64,000 nucleotides of DNA from Desulfomicrobium orale DSM 12838 (GTDB lineage: Bacteria > Desulfobacterota > Desulfovibrionia > Desulfovibrionales > Desulfomicrobiaceae): the NCBI RefSeq assembly GCF_001553625.1, contig NZ_CP014230.1:124001-188000 (forward strand). The letters run 5' to 3'. Shown here one piece after another: positions 54,101-60,002 of this stretch. A program made the position numbers and the translations under genes. The number at the start of each line of letters is the position of its first letter. Position 1 is the stretch's first letter. The notes below the pieces were generated by a model. The model searched no databases and had not been told where the DNA came from. It was given only the letters and a program-made list of their open reading frames with translations.

Positions 54101-56723
54101 ACGTGTGGCCAACTCAACGGACCCGCTGGGCGCGGTGACCCGCTTTTTCTACGACGCGGGCGGGAATCCGGTGAAGACCGTTGACCCCACGGGCAATGCC
54201 ACGGAAGCGGGCTACGACCCGGCCGGCCGCATGATGAACGCCACCGATGCTCTGGGCGAAGTGACCCGCTTCACCTACGACAGTCAGGGACGCCCGGCCT
54301 CCCGCACGGACGCCGCCGGTCAGCGGATGGAATATGCCTACACCCCGCGCGGGGACCTGGCCCGGACACAGGATCCCGCCGGGGTCGTGAGCATGACCTA
54401 CGACGCCCCGGGCAAAGGGTGCTCCAGTTGCGGCGGCAGTGCCGCGGGCAGACCCGTGCGCGTGAACTACCCCACCTTCTCGCGGCTCTTCGCCTATGAC
54501 GGACTGGGCCGCACGGTCCGCGAAACCGATGTCTTCGGCCCCAAAAACGAGACCCGCGGCGCAAGCTATGTCTACGACAGGGCCGGGCGGCTGGCTGAGA
54601 AACGCAAATGGGCGCACGATCCGGACCTGACGCACCGCGTCACGAAATACGCCTACGACAGGCTGGGACGGCTGGTGCGGGAAACCGACAATCTGGGCCA
54701 GGCCACGAACTATGGCTACGACACCTGGGACAACCTGCTGGCCCTGACCGACGCCAAGGGGCAGGTCACGCGCTTTGCCCACGACGCCGCCGGACGCACC
54801 GTGTCCGAGACCCGGCCTCTGGGCGGAACCACGCGCTATACCTACAACGCCACCACCGGGCTGCTGGCCGAAAAGCTGGACGCCCGGGGCGTGAAGACGG
54901 CCTACGCCTACGACCAGATGGGCCGCGTGGTGGGCGTGGACGCTTATGCCGGCGGGCGGACAGAGCCCGGCCGCAGGGTGCGCCTTGCCTACGACCAGAT
55001 GGGACGGCTGGTGTTCCATACCGATGGTCAAACCGCCGGAGCCTTCACTTATGACGCCCTGGGCCGCAAGCTCACGGAAACCGTGGACTACGGCTCCTTC
55101 AACAAGACGAATACCTATGCCTGGCAGGCCAACGGGCAGCCCGCCGCATTCACCGGCCCCGACGGTCTGGCCCGGACCTATGCCTACGACACGGCCGGGC
55201 GGCTCACGGCCATGAGCGTGGGTACGGGCATGGTCACTCTGGACGACTTCACCTGGACCGCGCCGGGCACCATGACCCTGCCCGGCGGAACCAGACGCTG
55301 CTTCGGATATGACGGGCTCCTGCGCGTGACCAGTATCAACGCCACCAGCCCGGCCGATGCCCTGATCCAGAACTACAGCTATACATACGATGACGCGGGA
55401 AATATCCGGAAAAAGGATACCGAGCACGGGGCCTACGCCTACAGCTATGACAAGCTGGACCGGCTTACAGGCTCTGATAATCCGCACTTGAGCGATGAAA
55501 GCTTTACTTACGACGCGGTAGGTAACCGCTTGTCTTCTGCGGCAGTGAACGGAAGCTGGCTGTACAATGAGAACAATGAACTGCTCCAGGCCGGGAACAG
55601 GGCGGAATACAAGTATGACGCCGCCGGGAATCTGGTGGAAAAGAAAACGCCGGAAAGAACACTGCTCTTTGAATACGATCTGGATAACCATCTCTCACGT
55701 GTTGCGGACGGCAACAACGCCACAGTTGCGTCCTATGGATACGACTTCCTGCGCCGCAGAATCTGGAAAGATGTGCGCGGAGTGAAAACCTTCTATCACT
55801 ATTCCGACAGCGGCCTTGTGGCCGAGATGGACTCCAATGGAAATACATTAAAGAGTTACGGATACAGGCCCGGCTCACCATGGGGAACAGACCCGCTATT
55901 CATGCGGGAGAATGGGAAAAACTATTGGTATTTGAATGATCATCTGGGAACACCGCAGATAGTTGTAGCCGAAAACGGCGGAGTTGTCTGGAAGGCGCAG
56001 TACCAGGTGTTTGGCAAGGCGGAAGTGTCTTCAGATGCTATTGTTACTAACAACTTACGCTTTCCGGGACAGTATTATGATGAAGAAACAGGATTACACT
56101 ATAACTGGAACAGATATTATGATCCGGAGAGTGGCAGGTATAGCCAGACTGATCCGATTGGATTGCTTGGTGGATTGCATCTATACACTTACGTTACAAA
56201 TAAACCCAGTTCTCGCATTGATCCACAAGGATTAGAATTCGGTGATTTTCATTACTATAGAAACTGGGGTGGCCCAGGATGGACTGGTGGGAGATGGACT
56301 TCTTGGGATAAAATGACTGAAGAAGAGCGGAAATTCTGGAAAACTGTGTATGATAAAGGATTTCGTGAGCCTATAGATGATCAAATAACAAGAGGATATC
56401 CTGTTGATCTTCAGGATTATGCGTATATGCGGCATGATATATGTTATGGAGAAGCTCGAATGAGGCATACAGATTGCCCGCCAGAGGTTCTCAGAAACGC
56501 GCTGAATCAATGTGACACAGATTTGATAAATGATCTTCTGAAGCTTGGTTTTTCGGGTCACGATATCTCATTTAAATTACATAAAGTTGGCTCGCTTGTC
56601 GCTTTTCCTGCCCAGAAAGCCTGGAGAAACAATCAAGATGAATGGGAATATTATTACGAATATGGGGAACGGATTCCAGGTCACGAGGGGCCAAGAGGGG
56701 TTGGACTCACATTTAGGTTTTGA
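42177..56723 (+). CDS. Giant secreted Rhs/YD-repeat polymorphic toxin with phospholipase-A2-like tip
   Basis: This is about 4848 residues from ATG 42177; AAAGGA lies upstream, and the in-frame TTG at 42171 is rejected. A signal peptide (LFLIVSLLLAHAFAQA) is followed by two Fn3 plus laminin-G-like units (about 20-310 and 400-677). A long series of Fn3/Ig-like modules comes next, interrupted near 1215-1380 by an AT-rich beta-helix segment (YTSIQAAVDAAKDGDVIYI). CARDB-like and carboxypeptidase-regulatory-like domains follow to about 3500, then a Gly/Pro-rich linker. The Rhs core (about 3620-4690) has many YD repeats and ends RYYDPESGRYSQTDPIG ... RIDPQGL. The tip has WGGPGWTGG (calcium loop-like) and YMRHDICYGEARMR, with His4753 and Asp4754 as in phospholipase A2, plus a later CDTDLINDLL. 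It is a contact-dependent or secreted toxin, probably membrane-lytic. The immunity gene follows after 67 bases. Confidence 0.88.
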   Translation: MRQKALPRLFLIVSLLLAHAFAQAQTLPNPIVLEKNISVHSRALEIFWTPAPSEELDHYAVYVSNASITDVSRMTPAVNTTTPCALVAGLEENATCHVAVVAVNKNGQFDPKVTSVRTTLAPNYLFRDEFDATGTSAAYWNHSYDNARWVEADFENSALNVRRIAPAGGGWNKSIYEKELPDAHIVNVEGKIYWKDETEKRNVSSICLIFLDQDRKEINRIGYYDTWDSHSGSKWYTGAGVQHDSLPLSGEAHIRVSRLGDRLQTYWNGEQIFEWAETRQPRYIRIETAAYNGHVFGGVGIDYIRVEGVPQATLRVESRENAARISWPGLFTSEARGYHLYLGNSTKPIFLAPETLSYDCDLKNQPSTQVTIAVLSQNGTEGERHTTNVARLLPNPVPGTEEVTAFSRALSLVWQPSQPAHLVSRYNVYISGDPITDVTNLTPAGSTREARFTRYDLEPGRTWHVAVAAVNINGHLNPKVTSVRTTLAPNYLFRDEFDATGTSAAYWNHSYDNARWVEADFENSTLNVRRIAPAGGGWNKSIYERELPDAHIVNVEGKIYWKDETEKRSVSSICLIFLDQDRKEINRIGYYDTWDSHSGSKWYTGAGVQHDSLPLSGEAHIRVSRLGGRLQTYWNGEQIFEWAETRQPRYIRIEAAAHSHHVFGGVGVDYIRVEGVPRFMGLERPAVTGTRLMGKPVAVRPGSNLSDVPFVTLTGACLPGAQVWAGGQLMGKTSETTWAGNATLDSGQNQLGIWQIRNFDMSPMLYVDVFADFTAPGVSSFSPENAARINVRPEHIQALVRDISELDLRASSLALSLDGTSIPGRTGWNATTSVLSFTPQAPLKDGRYQVNATVQDSLGHKAQYSSVFSLDTEPPAAPKAEAYPKVVHHPQFTFRGTKNAGDLLFFENMPSGDSSGGNMTLDDQIADTTWEHTVRLAPGNNTFSVRQQDDHENVSEALILDIRYEDGPPVPLTNATAESLASGTSLLFSWNYDESASGDIKGYHVYLELTPISALRGLTPRKTVPAGVFNATIDGLKRGVTYHWAVSPVDTAGQTAARFASGAVKTLDSEPPADITGLNVEHIPGGFILTWPKLEADDLYRIHVHMNGREIAVLPGNATRYEVKGLDPDTNVQFSLRLEDISGNMSPGLVHNATTMLARPTVLGGEVFSGLVREGVLNAASSTTVNLNGTAPGERVIISGAALTLNANATIRRVGPARQYTSIQAAVDAAKDGDVIYIDKGDYPGALNIHKWVSIIGLGEYPEDVTIRDNPGNVYAIDFRTSTLFNNQIYIENIEIRKDHNTNHGSGIISFVGSSGNGSICFNKCKLIGNNITVILGHMLNGYTTKAIFKNSLFYGNSNFYYNCVTENFSYSKIFSETTDTPFSDYVTQPTPGYGPEYGQRVGFSAEGPVVNGRWALPVTLPQGNSTLEVHAVNGAGNRSPSVPLSFYVDSLAPEIVASTPANGTAVSAASSIVLTLDEATALDTNASSIVLESGNWTIPCSWSVNASELTIRPSFALTDGSYRLKATLADTFENLASNTLEFSIDSTHPSPPVVVPLPSPVTQQRVTVTGTKGPGEAILLNGREAVPHTPSTEWSVEVELAEGLNTLSFTARNRAGNISEPTRLDLVYDNVAPAPITTLRAVPQASGTDIIISWTYPEPLDFKEYRIFVSTKAFEDIAGLTPREILGPGSESFKISGLERNITYYLAVVPVDTSGHFISRVTPVTARTKDTLSPGPIRPGQVQSRADSLTFTWLPPENDSPGRYQITAAGKKPVWITEPSFTLTGLSREDVGKITVLPEDADGNVGAQPVTLTGHTWLRNPGNPAIAAQGDGWVQLAWKPVYKPYLSHYNVYTTTNASIAGVPGGADTRLMTLAGRASSESLKVAVENGRDTYLAVTAVNKSGGEDPVSRTVSARTAADTTGPEIAVTAASGGTATELDAVPLTVSRPVTFTVRATDPSGVKLVEFMVNGLVRARQTSSFSWTLYPAELTDGNHTLTIRAHDLKDNTASRGFTLTVGLTAPGRPVITLPAPGTVTNNPRVVVTGRAGPLEMVHLAVDGTRQTSVSANVNGLFSGTVTLTNINSTGVHHITAKAENRAGQSQDSLPVSVILDESAPAPPVGLSALPRPEGRIFVSWNQAQGARYELYRAASSFESPAGATRIHMGTGTSFTDMPPVDGTYFYRIRLMNSSGNWSPLSEPVRALSDRVPPRALQIRYSAEKAEGGRVGQGVLSVEVDVDETLSAPPFLSLTVSGEAPMLFALEPLNATRWTGRITLPAGLTGMAQPVFAAYDGAGNVGADIVDHAPCFIDTAGPALTDILTSPAAPIHNPGHAQIRVTFVLDEAPAATPRFRYRLNQASGPVENLVSDTGRTTWHGWLRLPPAGPAGALSFEFEAEDNLGNNATRITAANAFEIYSGNLPPLPAPGNLRATPGPGGLVRLEWAPVPGACGYRIARRSAGTDFVEINATTDTNTTDIPPLDVPYIYGVSSVRCVNGEEAVSSRNTVQILPDRVAPPAPSELVGQVAANGIYLRWTAPANATDVAMYRIYRGLEADPAKARDILSRIPVTHTVDTTPSLTEHYYWVVSVDAAGNESPVSNEVYVSPRLLPVQNLAVSRLDDAPPVLTWTHPAPDLEGFNCTLSTFGVETNLHDGLLAESNFTDSRAGRGERRYLLRAVDRQGAASLGREVVLPDVELAFPENQLLRRGVMNELTFVVANRGNNETMPGARLILDMAGGRLMSGVFSLDAGAQRAVGVIVPGLETLNATQPFTLTLEYPRVSRETVRVSRSLSVPVEDGSLGLRLTPESFTRGGFGTARFELTNGGKAAMDLITAGPGGSPSPEISLILEDKLGNVLARTPLTQTSGDMIQVAADGRFIARIPAGRTFVSAPMTLSVPVLVPDNLVARLVISRLHARLGLPEAVSLKGMQGEVPVRLVETPYAGELTSISPERVVPGKAVLITGRAVDRSGQPLAGARLNLIVESRGVERLLPVVTGTDGVFTQAVTTRENDAGEYAVRVMHPDQSVKPVHGRFWVERLSVDYNRFRLQILHGQERNITIRATAAPGTVLSDLRLERAPEDPLPQGLTITPAPPVAVPSGGQAAVSMTIAADRTAPETVTLLYHLVSGQGASRRVWHDIRLDIQCAEGRPALFYAPTHVATAMNPGGEAGERLVITNRGFAPVELTIRKVSGPEWVRLRSSEDLGFIEPGQSRDVLFALNPPAATPTGQYDTRFEVRGGGLTAQYQVFVTLSASGRGDASFKIIDVLTGTADEQGRIRPGVPGASITLTHEESAAKVNAVTDAGGNARLENLPVGPYQYRVRKAGHKEGTGRIWIRPGSLAYTDVFLDSSLVTVEWEVREITIEDRYEIILNPIFNTSVTEVARIVVSPMSLTLPPMRAGQEMNGEVTLTNQGDLGAQKLALSMPGENRYFRYELLGEVPENLGPRQTVTLPYRVTCLKDFAPDDCVRLQAQAGVRYMFLCVNGHESWQATGWVWYANHGLCQAPPSGPGEYSGGGGGGYGGGGPGGGPAIVAPAPAPQPMGGKCLPEPPACEHGNCPRPDTEDGPGPQRAPRPEFDLGEVRLGPNLSAAPAPWPRTEPPALAPAHDSDRLVPEPGALRRDGVEYRKTSVNADTWVNGPYVIKKTDQGYLWTGLRGRFRHYDADGRLTAEGGRLGVNRSWKRDADGRVTQVLDSANRTLAELKYAGESVSITDRAGNVSKIVYKSGQVERIVTPQGETGFAYVRGRLASVAYPSGLAVSYACDDYGYLRLEKDNAGLHRVFDYNYDFTRKLFYTSIREGSRTDEYWYNSQGEMVRHNVNGKTEKAVHIEGMVHTVTGAAGEKTVKEYDNAWNLLRVIHPDNSEEKSEYNAFGQPVRRVDPAGTVTAYAYDASGNLLKMTEAQGTNLERNSTFTYDARGNQLTATRGRAVTRMEYDEWDNPVRQVDAAGVETRFTYDALGRELTRTRAGAVWKREYGTDGRVANSTDPLGAVTRFFYDAGGNPVKTVDPTGNATEAGYDPAGRMMNATDALGEVTRFTYDSQGRPASRTDAAGQRMEYAYTPRGDLARTQDPAGVVSMTYDAPGKGCSSCGGSAAGRPVRVNYPTFSRLFAYDGLGRTVRETDVFGPKNETRGASYVYDRAGRLAEKRKWAHDPDLTHRVTKYAYDRLGRLVRETDNLGQATNYGYDTWDNLLALTDAKGQVTRFAHDAAGRTVSETRPLGGTTRYTYNATTGLLAEKLDARGVKTAYAYDQMGRVVGVDAYAGGRTEPGRRVRLAYDQMGRLVFHTDGQTAGAFTYDALGRKLTETVDYGSFNKTNTYAWQANGQPAAFTGPDGLARTYAYDTAGRLTAMSVGTGMVTLDDFTWTAPGTMTLPGGTRRCFGYDGLLRVTSINATSPADALIQNYSYTYDDAGNIRKKDTEHGAYAYSYDKLDRLTGSDNPHLSDESFTYDAVGNRLSSAAVNGSWLYNENNELLQAGNRAEYKYDAAGNLVEKKTPERTLLFEYDLDNHLSRVADGNNATVASYGYDFLRRRIWKDVRGVKTFYHYSDSGLVAEMDSNGNTLKSYGYRPGSPWGTDPLFMRENGKNYWYLNDHLGTPQIVVAENGGVVWKAQYQVFGKAEVSSDAIVTNNLRFPGQYYDEETGLHYNWNRYYDPESGRYSQTDPIGLLGGLHLYTYVTNKPSSRIDPQGLEFGDFHYYRNWGGPGWTGGRWTSWDKMTEEERKFWKTVYDKGFREPIDDQITRGYPVDLQDYAYMRHDICYGEARMRHTDCPPEVLRNALNQCDTDLINDLLKLGFSGHDISFKLHKVGSLVAFPAQKAWRNNQDEWEYYYEYGERIPGHEGPRGVGLTFRF
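42507..43107 (+). repeat. Direct repeat copy 1 (laminin-G-like unit)
   Basis: A 601-bp segment recurs at 43608-44208 at a constant distance of 1101 bp, with few substitutions and no indels. It encodes the laminin-G-like domain with LFRDEFDATGTSAAYWNHSY and the end of the preceding Fn3. The flanking Fn3 parts are much more diverged. Confidence 0.9.
43608..44208 (+). repeat. Direct repeat copy 2 (laminin-G-like unit)
   Basis: Second copy of the 601-bp unit starting at 42507. Differences are scattered single bases, such as Lys/Arg in SIYEKE versus SIYERE and Asn/Ser in EKRNVSS versus EKRSVSS. This suggests a recent tandem duplication or ongoing gene conversion inside the giant gene. Confidence 0.9.
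45830..46310 (+). other. AT-rich beta-helix domain insertion inside the giant gene
   Basis: Within the GC-rich Fn3/Ig region, about 480 bases are strongly AT-rich with different codon choice (AAT, ATA, TTA, AAA). They encode a right-handed beta-helix type sequence that starts QYTSIQAAVDAAKDGDVIYI and continues with WVSIIGLGEYPEDVTI. The frame is kept. It looks like a horizontally acquired in-frame domain. Confidence 0.7.
53728..55912 (+). repeat. Rhs core direct repeat, copy A (in the giant gene)
   Basis: This segment matches 61816-64000 at a constant offset of 8088 bp with no indel, and almost base for base from 53728 to about 55455. Then comes a divergent stretch, followed by renewed near-identity. 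A third version, lacking 126 bp, lies at about 57436-59500. Confidence 0.92.
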
Positions 56724-56790
56724 TGTGGGGATTTACCCCGGTACAAAGGAAAGATTTCAATCTGTTAATTATTTTAATACTGAGGGAATA

Positions 56791-57354
56791 ATGAGAAATA
56801 TTTTGTACTTCATGGCATTTTTGGGATTATTTTCCTGCTCTCAAAATAGATTTGCCATGCAAAAAGTTCATCTTGAGGAAAACTCTGTACTCCGACCCGG
56901 GATGAAAATAGATGCTGATTTACCTTTTGGAAAGATATCTATAAAATATGCTGGGGAGAATAAAAGAAGGGTAACATCAGAACTTTTCGATAAAATAGTT
57001 CCACTCGATTTTCCTGGAGATGAAAACTGGAAAATTAATGGAAATATAGTTAGCATGCAATACTATGAAAGAATTGTTTCTTATAATAATGAAGATATGC
57101 TCTATATATATAATCATGGAACATCAAAAGAAATGTATTTTTTGATGAAAGATATATTTCCTATGTCAAAAGCATATTATACAAGCAATGGGATAAGAAT
57201 ACAATATAAATATGAGCAGAATCCATCAAAAAAAATGATATTTAGAGCTACAATTGTAGTTTCGCAGTTTTTAGTCGATGGTAAATTACCATCAAATCTT
57301 CCAGGTCATAGTGATGATTTGATTAAAGTTACATACGACAATCCATATCCATAG
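56791..57354 (+). CDS. Probable immunity lipoprotein for the phospholipase-like Rhs tip
   Basis: This is a 187-residue protein from ATG 56791 with GAGGGA just upstream. The frame is open from 56545, but that part overlaps the toxin tip out of frame. The N-terminus MRNILYFMAFLGLFSC looks like a lipoprotein signal with Cys at position 16, although Phe before Ser-Cys is unusual. The rest is beta-rich and Lys-rich, without a recognised domain. Strong AT-richness matches the toxin tip. Position directly after a toxin domain and export to the periplasm fit an immunity protein that blocks a membrane-attacking phospholipase arriving from outside. Function is inferred only from context. Confidence 0.7.
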   Translation: MRNILYFMAFLGLFSCSQNRFAMQKVHLEENSVLRPGMKIDADLPFGKISIKYAGENKRRVTSELFDKIVPLDFPGDENWKINGNIVSMQYYERIVSYNNEDMLYIYNHGTSKEMYFLMKDIFPMSKAYYTSNGIRIQYKYEQNPSKKMIFRATIVVSQFLVDGKLPSNLPGHSDDLIKVTYDNPYP

Positions 57355-57460
57355 AATAATTGAGATTACAGGCCATTCATATTTCTTCTTTCGTCGATTG
57401 TGTCTTCTCTGAAGATGAGATATCCATCCCGACGGAGCAGAAGAGCAGAGCAGTTACAAT

Positions 57461-60001
57461 GTGTTCGGCCAGTTGGTCCGCCAGGTGGACGCCGCGGGCG
57501 TGGAAACCCGCTTCACCTACGACGCCCTGGGCCGGGAACTGACCCGCACGCGCGCCGGAGCCGTGTGGAAGCGCGAGTACGGCACGGCCGGACGTGTGGC
57601 CAATTCAACGGACCCGCTGGGCGGGGTGACCCGCTTCACCTACGACAGTCAGGGACGCCTGGCCTCCCGCACGGACGCCGCCGGTCAGCGGATGGAATAT
57701 GCCTACACCCCGCGCGGCGACCTGGCCCGGACACAGGACCCCGCCGGGACCGTGAGCATGACCTACGACGCCCCGGGCAAAGGGTGCTCCAGTTGCGGCG
57801 GCAGTGCCGCGGGCAGACCCGTGCGCGTGGACTACCCCACCTTCTCGCGGCTCTTCGCCTATGACGGGCTGGGACGCACGGTCCGCGAAACCGATGTCTT
57901 CGGCCCCAAAAACGAGACCCGCGGCGTAAACTATGTCTACGACAGGGCCGGGCGGCTGGCTGAGAAACGCGAATGGGCGCACGATCCGGACCTGACGCAC
58001 CGCGTCACGAAATACGCCTACGACCAGCTGGGACGGCTGGTGCGGGAAACCGACAATCTGGGCCAGGCCACGAACTATGGCTACGACGCCTGGGACAACC
58101 TGCTGGCCCTGACCGACGCCAAAGGGCAGGTCACCCGCTTCACCCACGACGACGCCGGACGCACCGTGTCCGAGACCCGGCCTCTGGGCGGAACCACGCG
58201 CTATACCTACAACGCCACCACCGGGCTGCTGGCCGAGAAGCTGGACGCCCGGGGCGTGAAGACGGCCTACGCCTACGACCTGCTGGGCCGCGTGGTGGGC
58301 GTGGACGCTTATGCCGGCGGGCGGACAGAGCCCGGCCGCAGGGTGCGCCTTGCCTACGACCAGATGGGACGGCTGGTGTTCCATACCGATGGTCAAACCG
58401 CCGGAGCCTTCACTTACGACGCTCTGGGCCGCAAGCTCACGGAAACCGTGGACTACGGCTCCTTCAACAGGACGAATACCTACGCCTGGCAGGCCAACGG
58501 GCAGCCCGCCGCATTCACCGGTCCCGACGGTCTGGCCCGGACCTATGCTTACGACACGGCCGGACGGCTCACGGCCATGAGCGTGGGTACGGGCATGGTC
58601 ACTCTGGACGACTTCACCTGGACCGCGCCGGGCACCATGACCCTGCCCGGCGGAACCAGACGCCGCTTCGGGTATGACGGGCTCCTGCGCGTGACCAATA
58701 TCAATGCCACCAGCCCGGCCGATGCCCTGATTCAGAGTTACAATTACACTTATGATGACGCGGGAAATATCCGGAAAAAGGACACCGAGCACGGGGCCTA
58801 CGCCTACAGCTATGACAAGCTGGACCGGCTCATCCGCTCCGACAACCCCGTCCTGACGGATGAAGCCTTCACCTATGATCAGGTGGGGAACAGGTTATCC
58901 TCGGCGGATGTGTCCGGCGGCTGGCTGTATAACGGGAACAACGAACTGCTCCAGGCCGGGAACAGGGCGGAATATAAATACGACGCCGCCGGGAATCTGG
59001 TGGAAAAGAAAACGCCAGAAAGAACACTGCTCTTTGAATACGATCTGGATAATCATCTCTCACGTGTTGCGGACGGCAACAACGCCACAGTTGCGTCCTA
59101 TGGATACGACTTCCTGCGCCGCAGAATCTGGAAAGATGTGCGCGGAGTGAAAACCTTCTATCACTATTCCGACAGCGGCCTTGTGGCCGAGATGGATGCA
59201 TCAGGAAATGTGCGGAAGAGCTATGGCTATAGGCCGGACTCGCCTTGGGGAACTGACCCGCTCTTTGTCAGAGAAAATGGCAAAAACTACTGGTTCTTAA
59301 ATGACCATCTGGGAACGCCTCAGCAAATTGTGGCTGAAAACGGCGGCGTGGTTTGGAAGGCGCAGTACCAAGTGTTTGGAAAGGCGGAAATAGATGGCAG
59401 CTCCACACTCACCAATAATTTACGCTTCCCTGGACAGTATTATGATGAAGAAACCTGCCTGCACTATAACTGGAACAGGTATTATGATCCGGAAAGCGGG
59501 AGATATAGCCAGACTGATCCGATTGGGTTTGAGGGTGGGGATATAAATTTATATGGATATTGCTTGCAAAATAGTAATATATTTATGGACCCAGAAGGAA
59601 ATTACATAGTTGCTATTCCCATAGCTGTCCCAATCGCTATAAAAGTTTTAACAAAAGCTGCTATATTTACAGTCAAAGTTATTGGAACCATTATTGTAGC
59701 AAAGACAATATCTGATTCTCTGGATAAAGAATGTGATGATGATCTATGTGAAGAACTAAATAGAATAGTACAACTTGCTAAAAAAGATTTGCATAGATTT
59801 GGAAAAGGAAATGCTGCATGTAAGATAGGAATGTCTCTAGAAGAGTTACGTTCTAGGAGAGATGCCTGGCTAAACCTTGCAATTGCAAGAGCGCAAAGAG
59901 ATGCTCGTTGTTGGGAAGGAGGAGACTATGGACACCAACAAGCTCAAGCAGATGCATGGAATCATGTTGGAAAATGCCAAGCATTAATGGAAGGGAGATA
60001 A
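57461..60001 (+). CDS. Orphan (headless) Rhs module with a cysteine-rich helical toxin tip
   Basis: This is an 846-residue open frame whose first possible start is GTG 57461, without a ribosome binding site. Homology to the main Rhs gene begins about 25 bases further upstream. There is no signal peptide or secretion domain, so it is probably a silent donor of a new tip. The Rhs core (to about residue 690) is nearly identical to the giant gene but lacks 126 bp (two YD repeats). After SRYSQTDPIG-type and DPEG motifs comes a new tip: a hydrophobic segment (YIVAIPIAVPIAIKVLTKAAIF), then a helical domain with Cys-rich motifs DDLCEELNRI, NAACKIGMSLEEL, RDARCWEGGDYGHQQ and WNHVGKCQALM. This resembles a family of uncharacterised polymorphic-toxin domains (possibly Novel toxin 16). 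An immunity gene follows after one base. Confidence 0.82.
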   Translation: MFGQLVRQVDAAGVETRFTYDALGRELTRTRAGAVWKREYGTAGRVANSTDPLGGVTRFTYDSQGRLASRTDAAGQRMEYAYTPRGDLARTQDPAGTVSMTYDAPGKGCSSCGGSAAGRPVRVDYPTFSRLFAYDGLGRTVRETDVFGPKNETRGVNYVYDRAGRLAEKREWAHDPDLTHRVTKYAYDQLGRLVRETDNLGQATNYGYDAWDNLLALTDAKGQVTRFTHDDAGRTVSETRPLGGTTRYTYNATTGLLAEKLDARGVKTAYAYDLLGRVVGVDAYAGGRTEPGRRVRLAYDQMGRLVFHTDGQTAGAFTYDALGRKLTETVDYGSFNRTNTYAWQANGQPAAFTGPDGLARTYAYDTAGRLTAMSVGTGMVTLDDFTWTAPGTMTLPGGTRRRFGYDGLLRVTNINATSPADALIQSYNYTYDDAGNIRKKDTEHGAYAYSYDKLDRLIRSDNPVLTDEAFTYDQVGNRLSSADVSGGWLYNGNNELLQAGNRAEYKYDAAGNLVEKKTPERTLLFEYDLDNHLSRVADGNNATVASYGYDFLRRRIWKDVRGVKTFYHYSDSGLVAEMDASGNVRKSYGYRPDSPWGTDPLFVRENGKNYWFLNDHLGTPQQIVAENGGVVWKAQYQVFGKAEIDGSSTLTNNLRFPGQYYDEETCLHYNWNRYYDPESGRYSQTDPIGFEGGDINLYGYCLQNSNIFMDPEGNYIVAIPIAVPIAIKVLTKAAIFTVKVIGTIIVAKTISDSLDKECDDDLCEELNRIVQLAKKDLHRFGKGNAACKIGMSLEELRSRRDAWLNLAIARAQRDARCWEGGDYGHQQAQADAWNHVGKCQALMEGR

Positions 60002-60002
60002 A

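Noticed and set aside
53200-55400. CRISPR-like or minisatellite array suggested by regular repeats
   Set aside because: The periodicity is that of YD-repeat codons (about 60-66 bp) inside a continuous coding frame, with degenerate units and no spacers.
54114-55691. 525-codon minus-strand ORF inside the Rhs core, repeated at 62202-63779
   Set aside because: It is antisense of the YD repeats. Its recurrence only reflects the duplicated Rhs DNA.
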